Assembly: GCA_965371245.1 (NCBI GenBank)
Contig: CBDUXT010000141.1
Coordinates: 1-10,617, forward strand
Direction of reading: 5' to 3'
Length of the DNA: 10,617 nucleotides
Source of the DNA: CBDUXT01 sp965371245
GTDB lineage: Bacteria > Planctomycetota > Phycisphaerae > UBA1845
Each line of letters starts with the position of its first letter. Positions within the stretch are counted from its first letter, which is position 1. The position numbers and the translations under genes were made by a program. The notes below the pieces were generated by a model, which saw only the letters and a list, made by a program, of their open reading frames with translations, made no database searches and was not told the DNA's origin. Below, piece by piece: positions 1 to 7,516 of this stretch.

Positions 1-205
1 CAAATGCTCGCGAACACGCTCGAAACCGCGGTTTTGAGGTCCGGATGAGGTTTTCAGGAGCCACAGCGTACGCGCATGCACCTCGAATCGCGAGAATTCG
101 CCACCATCTCGCTGCCTTCGATCGCAGCACTAACGCTCTTCCCGCTCTGAACCGTTCTGAATCAAGGTCAGCTAGCCGCTGGAACGGCGCCGGCCGGAGT
201 TTCTG
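1..205. other. No identifiable gene
   Basis: I see no recognisable gene here. On the minus strand the second reading frame of the transposase remnant at 206-339 continues open through this stretch after its stop codon, but the translation is arginine-rich and I cannot match it to the rest of an IstA transposase. It may be further decayed insertion-sequence DNA or simple intergenic DNA cut by the window edge. Confidence 0.4.
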
Positions 206-339
206 CTAGGGACAGGGCGGCTCGCTGTGCTCGAGAATCTTGCTCAGCGTGTCCCAGTGGATTTCGAACTGACGCCCACGTTCCGTTTGCCCTTGCCTGC
301 GACGAACACCAGCCGCCGAATCTCTGCCCATTTGTCCAT
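206..339 (-). pseudogene. istA-like transposase, N-terminal fragment, frameshifted
   Basis: From an ATG at 339 the minus strand reads MDKWAEIRRLVFVAGKGKRN and then meets a TGA at 246-244. In the next frame, from about 274, it reads RQFEIHWDTLSKILEHSEPP before a TAG at 208-206. Joined, the two pieces resemble the N-terminal helix-turn-helix start of IS21-family IstA transposases, whose conserved features include a W-EIRR start and an IHW-TL-KIL-H-EPP stretch. The gene therefore carries a frameshift near 270-280 and a premature stop, and is not functional. The assignment rests on recalled family motifs, not on a search. Confidence 0.6.
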
Positions 340-430
340 GTCCGTAAACACCCTTGATGGCCATCGCTGTATCCATGCCGAATCAAAACCCCACAAGGCT
401 TGATTCTGACCGAAAAACAACCAGGACGGC

Positions 431-491
431 CCAAGGCGCTACGTTTTTGAACCGACCGTCGGCACCGCCAAAGCGCTACGTTTTTCAACCG
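431..491 (-). repeat. Two 24-base direct repeats, IS21-type terminal repeats
   Basis: Positions 431-454 and 468-491 are near-identical 24-base units (22 of 24 bases match; the differences are at 435/472 and 449/486), 37 bases apart start to start. The shared core on the plus strand is GCGCTACGTTTTT. On the minus strand each unit is also preceded by a similar TG-ACGG context, so the similarity extends somewhat beyond 24 bases. Their place just inside the inferred element end and upstream of the transposase fragment suggests they are transposase-binding terminal repeats of the IS21 remnant, not host regulatory sites. Confidence 0.65.
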
Positions 492-516
492 CCGTTCACA
501 CCTGAAGGGCAAGCAC

Positions 517-1035
517 TTACGCGCGTTTGAATCCTTGGATACGACCGGGTACACTGGGGGGGCGCCGAAAAGAGAGAGCATCGTCGAGGATGTCGAGAGA
601 TCCACGCCTCCTGGAAAACCCCCATACTCTTGTCCAACGCCAATAGATCAGTAACGCCGCGCAAAAAAGCAAGACCGGTGTAAATAACCAGCGCAGTTGC
701 GCATACATGTCCTGTAGGAGAGTACAGATCAGAAGAATCATAGTCACATAGATACCGATCGCGGTGAGTAGGTACTCGGCGACCTCCCGATTCTTGTCAA
801 ACACTTGCGCCCTTCTCGCGTCGGTGAGAAGGATCCATAGACCCCAGGGAAACACACCCATCATCGCCGCTGTCACGAGAAAGATGAACACTTCGATCAG
901 GCTGTCCCAAGGACCGAATTCCACGCCGGCGGCCGTGGCGACTTCGGCCGCCACGTGGATGAGAGGCACGACGATGGCAAAAAGCGTAATACCCATCGAC
1001 GCCCCAAGCCCCAGGTGCCGAACTGTCTGACTCAT
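517..1035 (-). CDS. Small four-helix membrane protein of unknown function
   Basis: This 172-residue protein has four clear hydrophobic segments, at about residues 12-31, 44-68, 88-108 and 115-131, and an arginine-rich cytosolic-looking tail from about 135 to the end. There are no CxxCH motifs, Fe-S cysteine clusters or known catalytic motifs, and I do not recognise the family. The ATG at 1035 is preferred over in-frame upstream codons because AAAGGA lies 8 bases before it and the sequence further upstream translates to unconvincing arginine-rich residues. It is the last gene of the redox set, separated from the pentaheme cytochrome gene by 159 bases, a much bigger gap than elsewhere, so it may be only loosely attached. 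A role as an extra membrane subunit or assembly partner of the quinone oxidoreductase is possible but is inferred only from position. Its stop codon lies 16 bases from the inferred end of the IS21 remnant. Confidence 0.75.
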   Translation of the reverse strand: MSQTVRHLGLGASMGITLFAIVVPLIHVAAEVATAAGVEFGPWDSLIEVFIFLVTAAMMGVFPWGLWILLTDARRAQVFDKNREVAEYLLTAIGIYVTMILLICTLLQDMYAQLRWLFTPVLLFCAALLIYWRWTRVWGFSRRRGSLDILDDALSFRRPPSVPGRIQGFKRA

Positions 1036-1194
1036 GGCCGCATTCCTTTCACCGGCATCCCGCCGGAGGGCGCTTGTCGATCGACGTCCTCCGGACCGAG
1101 ACGGGTTGACATTTCGACAACCGAGCCGCTGGGCTGTCACCTCAACGCGGCGTGCAACCTACTGCGTGCGGCACCCGTCAGCGGGCCGAGGGAC

Positions 1195-1710
1195 CTACCG
1201 ATGACAGGCAAGGCAGTCACTGGAGGCACCGCTTTCATCGTGACACTTGATGCACGTATCCATGGGCATGACCAATCGGGCGTAAGCGGGAGGGGCCGAC
1301 AGCGTGTGTTGATCTTTGTGGCAGTCCACGCATTCCAGCTCTCCCGAAGTCACATGCCGGCGGTGGGAAAAATAGACGTCGGGCCTGGTCAATGCGACAC
1401 GCGTCCAGGGAATGTCCTCATCTCTTTCATCGAATGCGAAGAGCTTGTCTTTTTCCTGATGGGCGCCTTCTTCTTCATCGATGTCATGGCAGTCAAGGCA
1501 GGCCGCCTTGCCGGGCAGGCCGGCAAAGACTCCCGATGCGGCACCCGTGTGGCATTCGATACATTCCATACCCGCGTCGTCGATGTGAACCACGTGGTTG
1601 AAGCGAATCGGCTGAACGATGCGTTCTCCCGTCGCGGCGAATCCGTAAACGATCGCGACGAAACCGACCACGACGATCACGACTACGGCCATGGAAGCGG
1701 CTCGCTGCAT
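1195..1710 (-). CDS. Membrane-anchored pentaheme cytochrome c (ActA/QrcA-like, class III type)
   Basis: The 171-residue protein starts with an uncleaved-looking hydrophobic segment (residues 7-24), so it is probably anchored in the inner membrane with its hemes in the periplasm. It has five CxxCH sites at residues 50-54, 71-75, 127-131, 153-157 and 166-170, the last one residue from the C-terminus. Two F-x-H-x-x-H patterns (H39/H42 and H116/H119) precede heme sites, as in cytochrome c3/c7-type folds, and would supply distal histidine ligands. The QPIRFNHVVH stretch before the first heme resembles the start of the anchored multiheme subunits of alternative complex III (ActA) and Qrc (QrcA). 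By analogy it would pass electrons between the Fe-S/NrfD core and soluble carriers. The ATG at 1710 has AAAGGGA upstream and lies two bases after the previous stop codon, which indicates translation from the same transcript. Confidence 0.88.
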   Translation of the reverse strand: MQRAASMAVVVIVVVGFVAIVYGFAATGERIVQPIRFNHVVHIDDAGMECIECHTGAASGVFAGLPGKAACLDCHDIDEEEGAHQEKDKLFAFDERDEDIPWTRVALTRPDVYFSHRRHVTSGELECVDCHKDQHTLSAPPAYARLVMPMDTCIKCHDESGASSDCLACHR

Positions 1711-1712
1711 TC

Positions 1713-2978
1713 TCAAGTCCCTTTCGACGTGCCCGGCGGTTTTGCCTTTGGCGTGGCGCCCGGCGGGGTGTTGGATGAATCCATCGCACCGGCATCGGAA
1801 GCCAGTGTCCTGAGATACGCAAGCAGATCGACCATTTCGCTGTCGCCAAATACCGGCCAGGACAGACCCGCTTCCGTCAGCTCCTCGAGCATCGTTGCGC
1901 CGTGGTTCCACATGGCAGTAGCCATGTCCACAGGCGTGGCGTCGCCGCTCAGCCGCGCGACGGCAGGCGCTATTGCACCTGCCACTTCATCTTGGTCGTG
2001 ACATTCTCCACATCTTTTTTGCGTGAAGATCCTCGCGCCGCGCGCTGCGTCTCCTCCGCGGTCCTGATGGCCCAGCGCCAGTACGTAGGCCAGAATATCG
2101 GCCAACTCCTGGGGAGTCATCGGCGACCGCTCGACGTCGCGCTCGCGCATCACTTTCGTCATGGCCGGCGAATGATTCCACATTCGCGAGGCGAGTGCGC
2201 CGACCGAGCGGGGTAAGTCCTCCTCAGCAAGGTCGGGACCCGATCCGGGGTGGCATTCGTTGCAGTTCTTCTCCAGAAAGAGTTGCCGGCCGCCGGCGAC
2301 CGATCCCGGGCGGAGGTAGGTTTTCTCTCCGCTCAGGCCGGCGCTGCGAACGTAGGCGGCGATATGGACGAGATCGCTGCCCTCCAGTTTCGGCCAGGTC
2401 ATGTCCGAGCGGAGCATCGCCTCCTCCATAAGCGGCGCGTGCTCCCACATCATCTGTGCCCACACAACGGGGTTGGCATACTTTCCCCACTTCGCAAGAT
2501 CAGGGCCCACACCGTCATCCGACAGGTCCATCGAGTGGCACTCGGTGCAGCCCTTGTCACGTAGAATTTTTTCGCCCCGCGACGGAATACCCCGCTCGTC
2601 GAGTTGTCGCACGAAGAACATCAGCGCAAACAAGTCGGCCATTTCCTCACGGGAGAGTGAAGCCGGGGAACGCCCGGTCTCCTGCATACGGCCCAACATC
2701 TTGGGAATGTGATTCCACATGACTCCGGCGAGTTGGCCCGTCGATACCCGCTCCGTCCGCGTCCGTCCCAGGTCAGGGCCGATGCGCCCTCCCTCGCCCC
2801 AGATGGCGTGACAATCCACGCACTTCTTCTCCTGGAGGACTTCCCAGCCGCGCATCACATCGCCGATGGTTGAGGGCACATCATGAGCAGGCTGAGCCCG
2901 TGTCACCGTCGAGAGGCACGACGCCATCACGACCGCTACGCCAAACGAACTGGACCAGGGTATGGCGCCGGCTCTCAT
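1713..2978 (-). CDS. Tetraheme cytochrome of four tandem monoheme class I-like domains
   Basis: The 421-residue protein has an N-terminal export signal (about residues 1-28) followed by four repeated cytochrome c domains. CxxCH heme sites lie at residues 53-57, 144-148, 239-243 and 323-327. Each is followed 27-34 residues later by a MWNH or MWEH motif (87-90, 177-180, 266-269, 356-359) with a methionine four residues beyond, then a DL-AY-like helix closing the domain. This spacing resembles class I monoheme cytochromes with a distal ligand after the heme site, not c3-type packing. Several domains carry GPDL shortly after the heme site. The C-terminal tail (about 395-421) is rich in proline and small residues. 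A cysteine at residue 21 could mark a lipoprotein, but the surrounding residues are not a good lipobox. The start overlaps the NrfD-like gene's stop as ATGA, with GGGAG 8 bases upstream, so the two are translationally coupled. Its likely role is an electron-transfer wire or exit subunit of the complex, perhaps replacing the monoheme ActE of alternative complex III. Confidence 0.9.
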   Translation of the reverse strand: MRAGAIPWSSSFGVAVVMASCLSTVTRAQPAHDVPSTIGDVMRGWEVLQEKKCVDCHAIWGEGGRIGPDLGRTRTERVSTGQLAGVMWNHIPKMLGRMQETGRSPASLSREEMADLFALMFFVRQLDERGIPSRGEKILRDKGCTECHSMDLSDDGVGPDLAKWGKYANPVVWAQMMWEHAPLMEEAMLRSDMTWPKLEGSDLVHIAAYVRSAGLSGEKTYLRPGSVAGGRQLFLEKNCNECHPGSGPDLAEEDLPRSVGALASRMWNHSPAMTKVMRERDVERSPMTPQELADILAYVLALGHQDRGGDAARGARIFTQKRCGECHDQDEVAGAIAPAVARLSGDATPVDMATAMWNHGATMLEELTEAGLSWPVFGDSEMVDLLAYLRTLASDAGAMDSSNTPPGATPKAKPPGTSKGT

Positions 2979-4375
2979 AGCGTCGCTCCCACAGTTGTGC
3001 GCTTCGCGGGTGGTGTGTGCGGTTCGGGAAGGTAGCTCCTAATCCGCTCCGTCACTTCGGCGACGGATTTTTCGCGCCCTTCCTGCACCTCCCAGATCGA
3101 GACAATCGGAAATACCTTTGTGAACAACACGTAGCAGAGGATAAAGGCCGCGAAGCACCCCGCCAGAATGCTCCATTCCACCCAAGTGGGGGTATAGACG
3201 ATGTCCTCGGGATGCGGCAGGCGCGGCTGCGACAACGACGGCACGACGATGATGAATCGCTCAAGGTACATCCCGATGTTGATGAAGACCGAGGCGATGA
3301 CCGTGCCGAGGATCGTTCGCGTTCTCTTGTTGCACAGGATCGCAACCGGTATCACGAAACATGTGGCGACCATGGTCCAGAAATGGGGCGCGAACGGACC
3401 CGTGACCTTCATCCAGAAGATCGTCATGTGCGCCGGCTCGCTACCGTAGAACGTCGTGAGAAACTCGGATGCCGTAAAGTAAAACCACGCGAAGCACATC
3501 ACCAGAAGGAGCAGGCCAAGGTTATTGAAATGGACCTCCTTGAGGTATTCTCCGAGTCCATAGACCCACCGAATCAGTGCCATGGCGCAGATCAGCGCTG
3601 CGATCCCGGAAAAGATCGCGCCTACGACGAAGTAGGGACCGAAGATGGCGCTGTGCCACATCGGCTGAACGGTCATGGCGAACACAAAGCTTACGACGGT
3701 GTGGACGGACACGGCCACCGGGATGACGAGGATGGCCATCGCGCCGATCAGTGCCTTGAGGACTCGATGCTGCCTTGATGTACCGGTCCAACCAAGCGCC
3801 AGCACACGATAGAGCCAACGAAACTTGTTGGTATGGTCGCGCAGGATGGCGATGTCGGGGATGAGCGGCAGGTACAGGTACGTCGTGCTCATCGTGAGAT
3901 AGATGGTGATGCTGCAGACGTCCCACAACAGCGGAGATTCAAGCCGCCCGTGCTTGATCACGTTCAACATGCGATCAGGCCGGCCGAGATCGATCAGGAT
4001 GTTTCCCACCCCGAAGAGGATGACCATGACCGTGATGACCTCAGCCGACCGGGTGATGGTTCGACGCCATTCGGCGCCGACGATGCGCAGGATGGCGGAA
4101 ATCAGCGTGCCGGCGTGGCTGATGCCGATGAAGAAAACGAAGTTGGTGATATAGAAACCCCAGTAGACCGGGCGGCCCAGACCGGTCACGCCGAGACCCT
4201 CGCGATACTGTGTCAAGTACGCATAGACGCCCAACGCGACGACACTCGATAGCGCGGCAACCGTGATGTAGAACTTCGGCCCCGTGCGTAGAATGGGCTC
4301 CAGCAGGATGGCGTCCTCAGCGAGGAGGTCCGGAGTGGGGTGGTTGTGGGAAGCGGACAAATCATTCACCCTCAC
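2975..4375 (-). CDS. NrfD/PsrC-type quinone-interacting membrane subunit (ActC/QrcD-like)
   Basis: This 466-residue integral membrane protein has about ten hydrophobic helices, at roughly residues 33-55, 71-97, 112-130, 148-172, 205-232, 244-270, 285-308, 330-348, 353-379 and 400-424. It carries motifs typical of the ActC/QrcD branch of the NrfD family: ISHAGTLISAIL (H87), SPLLWD (D152), H225 followed by TVVSFVFAM, WHSAIFGPYF (240-249) and a GMYLERF stretch near 368-374. In this family such residues line the quinol site or a possible proton path. The subunit would exchange electrons between menaquinone or ubiquinone and the Fe-S subunit. The start is uncertain: the GTG at 4375 overlaps the ferredoxin gene by 14 bases and has only a distant AAGG, while a TTG at residue 6 has GAGG 9 bases upstream. 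Either way the genes are coupled. The last four bases overlap the next gene. Confidence 0.92.
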   Translation of the reverse strand: MRVNDLSASHNHPTPDLLAEDAILLEPILRTGPKFYITVAALSSVVALGVYAYLTQYREGLGVTGLGRPVYWGFYITNFVFFIGISHAGTLISAILRIVGAEWRRTITRSAEVITVMVILFGVGNILIDLGRPDRMLNVIKHGRLESPLLWDVCSITIYLTMSTTYLYLPLIPDIAILRDHTNKFRWLYRVLALGWTGTSRQHRVLKALIGAMAILVIPVAVSVHTVVSFVFAMTVQPMWHSAIFGPYFVVGAIFSGIAALICAMALIRWVYGLGEYLKEVHFNNLGLLLLVMCFAWFYFTASEFLTTFYGSEPAHMTIFWMKVTGPFAPHFWTMVATCFVIPVAILCNKRTRTILGTVIASVFINIGMYLERFIIVVPSLSQPRLPHPEDIVYTPTWVEWSILAGCFAAFILCYVLFTKVFPIVSIWEVQEGREKSVAEVTERIRSYLPEPHTPPAKRTTVGATL

Positions 4376-5048
4376 GTAGATAGATTACCTTCGGCTCCGT
4401 TCCCAGATCCTCGAGCAGCTTGTACGCCCGGCGGCTGCGCGCGAGCTTGGCCACTTCGCTGCGTGGATTGGAGAGATCGCCGAAGACCATCGCCTTCGTG
4501 GGACAGGATTCCACACACGCGGGGGTGTACTCGCCGTCGCGGAGCGGTCTGTTCTCGGCCCGCGCCTGGTCCCGAGCATTCTGCAGGCGATGGTGGCAGA
4601 AGGTGCATTTTTCCACGACTCCCTTCGGCCTCACCGATACGTCAGGGTTTAGGTGTTGTTTCATGGGCTCAGGCCACTCCGGCTCGGTCCAGTTGAAATA
4701 TCGCGCCGTATACGGGCATGCCGTTGTGCAGTAACGGCAACCGATGCAGCGGCTGAATACCTGACCGACAATGCCTTCCTCGTTCTTGAAGGTGGCCTCG
4801 ACCGGACACACCTTCACGCAGGGAGGGTTGTCGCAGTGCAGGCAAGGCCTTGGGAGCAGCCGTTCGATCGCCTTGGGACGTTCGCCCTCGCCGGCAAATG
4901 GAATCATCTCCATCCAGGTGTAGTTCCTCCCGCGGTGGGCGTCGTCGGAACCGGTCGGTGGCAGGTTGTTCTCCGCCTGACAAGCCGTGACACACGCCTG
5001 GCAGGCGGTGCACCGGTCCAGGTCAATCGTCATGCCCCATTTGGCCAT
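4362..5048 (-). CDS. Four-cluster [4Fe-4S] ferredoxin subunit (DmsB/PsrB/NrfC family)
   Basis: The 228-residue protein has the sixteen cysteines expected for four [4Fe-4S] clusters in the DmsB/PsrB/NrfC layout: C13/C16/C19/C23, C69/C72/C77/C81, C101/C104/C107/C111, and the split C148/C151 with C178/C182. It has no signal sequence of its own, so it is probably carried across the membrane with the Tat-tagged catalytic subunit, as is usual for this family. It would relay electrons between the molybdopterin-fold subunit or heme subunits and the NrfD-like subunit. In alternative complex III the equivalent domain is fused to the large subunit, whereas here it is a separate gene, as in Qrc and polysulfide reductase. 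A GGAG lies 9 bases before the ATG at 5048. It follows the large-subunit gene by 36 bases and overlaps the NrfD-like gene by 14. Confidence 0.95.
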   Translation of the reverse strand: MAKWGMTIDLDRCTACQACVTACQAENNLPPTGSDDAHRGRNYTWMEMIPFAGEGERPKAIERLLPRPCLHCDNPPCVKVCPVEATFKNEEGIVGQVFSRCIGCRYCTTACPYTARYFNWTEPEWPEPMKQHLNPDVSVRPKGVVEKCTFCHHRLQNARDQARAENRPLRDGEYTPACVESCPTKAMVFGDLSNPRSEVAKLARSRRAYKLLEDLGTEPKVIYLREGE

Positions 5049-5084
5049 TCAGCCGTCTCCGAATCGAGTGTTTCGCGAACCGAG

Positions 5085-7502
5085 TCACACTTTGCGAATG
5101 GAAACCTTCGTTGAGGTCCAGAGCGCCTGCCCCGTCAAAGGATCGAGGCGCTCCTCGACGAGATCGGCCGGGTTCTCTCCAATCCCTGAGCACCAGCGTC
5201 CGCCCGACGAGCGACCGAAGCCGAACGGAATTGCGATCACGTCCGGCATCAGCCCCGAATAGATCTTCACCGGAAGCACGAGCCGACCTCGGGATGTGCG
5301 AACCTCGACGCGGTCTCGAGCGCTGATCCCATATCGCCTGGCTGTTTCCGGATGAACCTCGAGCCACGTCCGCCATTTTTCAAACATGTAGGCGCCCGCG
5401 ATGTCATTCAGCCATGGAAGGTTGGGACTCGACACGCCCACCAGGTTGGGCAACGCGTACACGTACAGCTCAAGGGGATGGCTTGCGTCTTGCCCGCGTT
5501 CTTCCGCTTGGCAATCCGGCAGACATCGGCGGTCGCTGTTGGAAGCGCCGTCTTCGTCCGGCAGTGCCTCGAATGTTCGCGCCAGATAGGCCGAGCTGAA
5601 GGCGAACCTACCCGGCGGCGATCGGAAGACGCGATCCCATTCATGGTGGTAATAAATAGGATCGGTCCAGCCTCCGCCGCGTAGCACATCGCGCTGGAAC
5701 TCCTCGATGCGCTTGGCGAAGGGCGCTCGCCAGCCGCGGCTTTCCAGCAGTTGTGCCCACGTCTCCTCGTTGGCGGGGCCAAACGGGGCGCCCTTGCCCG
5801 CGGCGAACAACTCGCGGCATGCCGCATCGACAGCCTTCTCGCCGTTAGGCCATGGGAGTGCACGGGCGACGGGTCCGCCGAGCCGCGCGGCGATGGAACG
5901 GACAATCTCATATGGGTCGCGGCACGCGGGTGGTGAATCTATCACCGGCTGCGAGATGGAAACGACGGGGTGGCCCGTTAACGTGTGGGCCGTATCAAAG
6001 TCCCAACGCTGCAGGCCGTGGGTCAGGGGAAGAATCAGGTCGGCGTCCCGGTTGCTGTCGTCATGGTACGACGAACACGCAACGACGAAGGGAACAGCCG
6101 ACAGGGCGGCGCCGAACCGTTTCCCTTGAGCAAGGGAAAAGACGGGGTCGGCGTTGACCAGGAACAACAGCTCCGTGGGGTATGGACGGCCGCTCTCCAG
6201 TGCGCTCGCCAGCAGATCGACTGCGCTGCCGGCAAGCCGCCGCTTACTCAGCGGCCCATCCAGCGGCGCGGCCGTCAGCCCCTTGGCCGCTGTCGTGTCG
6301 ATCGGCAGGTCGCCGTCGAGGAGCGAGAGTGGCTGAAAGACGGTGACACCACCCGGCACATCGATGCTGCCGACCAGGGCGTTGAGGCTGTGAATGGCCA
6401 TTCGATGGTAGACGGCCTGCGCGCCGCATCCGCCCCCATCGTACCCGAGTGCAACGGCCGGGCGCTGCGAGCTGAACTCGCGCGCGAGCCGAAAGAGGTC
6501 GCCCTCCGGCAGTCCGGTCATTGTCTGAACGCGGCCCGGGGTGTACTCCTGGAGCACCCAACGGCGGAACCCAAGATGTTCCGTGCCGTCTCGATCGACC
6601 CAATCGTCGAAGCCGTAGCCGTGGCGCTCGACGAAGGTCCGGTCGTAGAGCCCCTCGCGCAGCATGATGTGGGCCACGCCCAGCGCGACCGCTCCCTCGG
6701 TGCCCGGTCGGATCGGCAGCCACTGGTCCGCCTTGGCGGCCGTCAGTGAGAAACGCGGACCCACGTGGACCCACTTCGGTCTGAAGCCCACTCGGCTGCG
6801 GCGGAAGTCAGCGAACCCCCGCGCCGCCTGTTCCGTCGACCAATGCGCGTCGAGCCAACCGCTCGAGAAGGAGAGAACGAATTCGGCATGGCTGATGTCG
6901 TACCCGAGACGGTGCCGAACGCCGTGCGTAGCCAGGACGGCCGGCTGGACGCCCAGGTTATCGTCAGGGAAGGCGTCGATCAGGTTGGGCGAACCGAACG
7001 CACGCATAAACCGGCGCCACGCCCGGTGCGTCAATCCACGGTCGCGTCCCATGACGGCGCAGACCCGTTCCGGCGCCTTCGCGCGAACAGCTCGAAGCTT
7101 CTGTGCGATGAGGTCGTACGCGGCGTCCCACTCGATCGGCTCCCACGATCCCGAGCCCCGTTCGCCGACCGACCGGACGGGCCGTTGCAGACGATCAGGG
7201 TTGTAGAGATCCTGCAAAACAGCGGACGCCCGAGAACACAACCCGCCGCGATTCACAGGATGATCCTTGTTCCCGCGAACACCGACGGCGCAACCGTGTA
7301 CCACTCGGACGCTTAGCCCGCATCCACCCGGACACATCGGACAAAGCGTGTTGACAAACCGCTCGCGGGGGACGCTTCCCTCGCCCGGCGCGTATTCGAG
7401 AAACCACGCTCGCGGTGCCGCCAAGGCGCCGGTCGCTGCACCGTAGGCGGCGCCTAGGGCCGCCAGAAACTCCCGGCGATTCAGATCCAGCCAATCCTTC
7501 AT
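5085..7502 (-). CDS. Tat-exported molybdopterin oxidoreductase-family large subunit
   Basis: The 805-residue protein begins with a twin-arginine signal (NRREFLAALG at residues 8-17). An N-terminal [4Fe-4S] site follows, with C54, C57, C61 and C89. The body has the molybdopterin oxidoreductase fold signatures: ADQWLPIRPGTEGA near 258-271, DADLILPLTHG near 486-496, and a C-terminal molydopterin-binding domain from about 675 that includes NLPWLNDI (694-701) and GENPADLV (775-782). The C-terminal features resemble the Act/Qrc group more than the polysulfide or DMSO reductases. At the place where many relatives have a cysteine or serine molybdenum ligand (after GSPN, residues 170-173) this protein has FPDDN (178-182), with no Cys or Ser. 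It could therefore bind the metal through Asp, or bind no metal at all, as reported for QrcB and ActB. Substrate is unknown. The ATG at 7502 is 14 bases after the preceding stop codon. Confidence 0.93.
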   Translation of the reverse strand: MKDWLDLNRREFLAALGAAYGAATGALAAPRAWFLEYAPGEGSVPRERFVNTLCPMCPGGCGLSVRVVHGCAVGVRGNKDHPVNRGGLCSRASAVLQDLYNPDRLQRPVRSVGERGSGSWEPIEWDAAYDLIAQKLRAVRAKAPERVCAVMGRDRGLTHRAWRRFMRAFGSPNLIDAFPDDNLGVQPAVLATHGVRHRLGYDISHAEFVLSFSSGWLDAHWSTEQAARGFADFRRSRVGFRPKWVHVGPRFSLTAAKADQWLPIRPGTEGAVALGVAHIMLREGLYDRTFVERHGYGFDDWVDRDGTEHLGFRRWVLQEYTPGRVQTMTGLPEGDLFRLAREFSSQRPAVALGYDGGGCGAQAVYHRMAIHSLNALVGSIDVPGGVTVFQPLSLLDGDLPIDTTAAKGLTAAPLDGPLSKRRLAGSAVDLLASALESGRPYPTELLFLVNADPVFSLAQGKRFGAALSAVPFVVACSSYHDDSNRDADLILPLTHGLQRWDFDTAHTLTGHPVVSISQPVIDSPPACRDPYEIVRSIAARLGGPVARALPWPNGEKAVDAACRELFAAGKGAPFGPANEETWAQLLESRGWRAPFAKRIEEFQRDVLRGGGWTDPIYYHHEWDRVFRSPPGRFAFSSAYLARTFEALPDEDGASNSDRRCLPDCQAEERGQDASHPLELYVYALPNLVGVSSPNLPWLNDIAGAYMFEKWRTWLEVHPETARRYGISARDRVEVRTSRGRLVLPVKIYSGLMPDVIAIPFGFGRSSGGRWCSGIGENPADLVEERLDPLTGQALWTSTKVSIRKV

Positions 7503-7516
7503 TTCCTACGCCCTGT

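Larger units (their letters stand above)
206..500 (-). mobile_element. Degraded end of an IS21-family insertion sequence
   Basis: Read on the minus strand, this stretch begins at about 500 with TGTGAACGGCGGTTG, carries two copies of a 24-base repeat, then an untranslated stretch, then the broken start of an istA-like transposase gene. IS21-family elements typically have TG-starting ends with several internal repeats that bind the transposase, followed by istA, so the order fits. The exact outer boundary at 500 is inferred from the TG start and the repeat phase. The element is only a fragment: the bulk of istA, all of istB and the other end are not seen. It starts 16 bases beyond the stop codon of the last gene of the redox gene set. 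Confidence 0.6.

Noticed and set aside
431..491. Possible CRISPR-like array or regulatory direct repeats
   Set aside because: Only two units with a 13-base gap and no cas genes; position and context fit terminal repeats of an IS21-family element better.
168..605. Minus-strand 145-residue open frame across the IS remnant and the end of the membrane-protein gene
   Set aside because: It spans unrelated features in the wrong frame. The istA-like signal lies in the other two frames, and the translation is arginine- and cysteine-rich noise.
1052..1066. Hairpin CCGGC-ATCCC-GCCGG between the pentaheme cytochrome and the membrane-protein gene
   Set aside because: The stem is only five bases and no T-run follows on the minus strand, so a terminator call is not supported.
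955..2001. Long open frame on the plus strand opposite the cytochrome genes
   Set aside because: It runs antisense to two genes with clear heme motifs, has no recognisable motif, and is explained by the GC-rich codon pattern of the real genes.
5985..6749. Plus-strand open frame opposite the molybdopterin-family gene
   Set aside because: It is antisense to a well-supported gene, and its translation has no domain features; similar shadow frames occur opposite most genes here.
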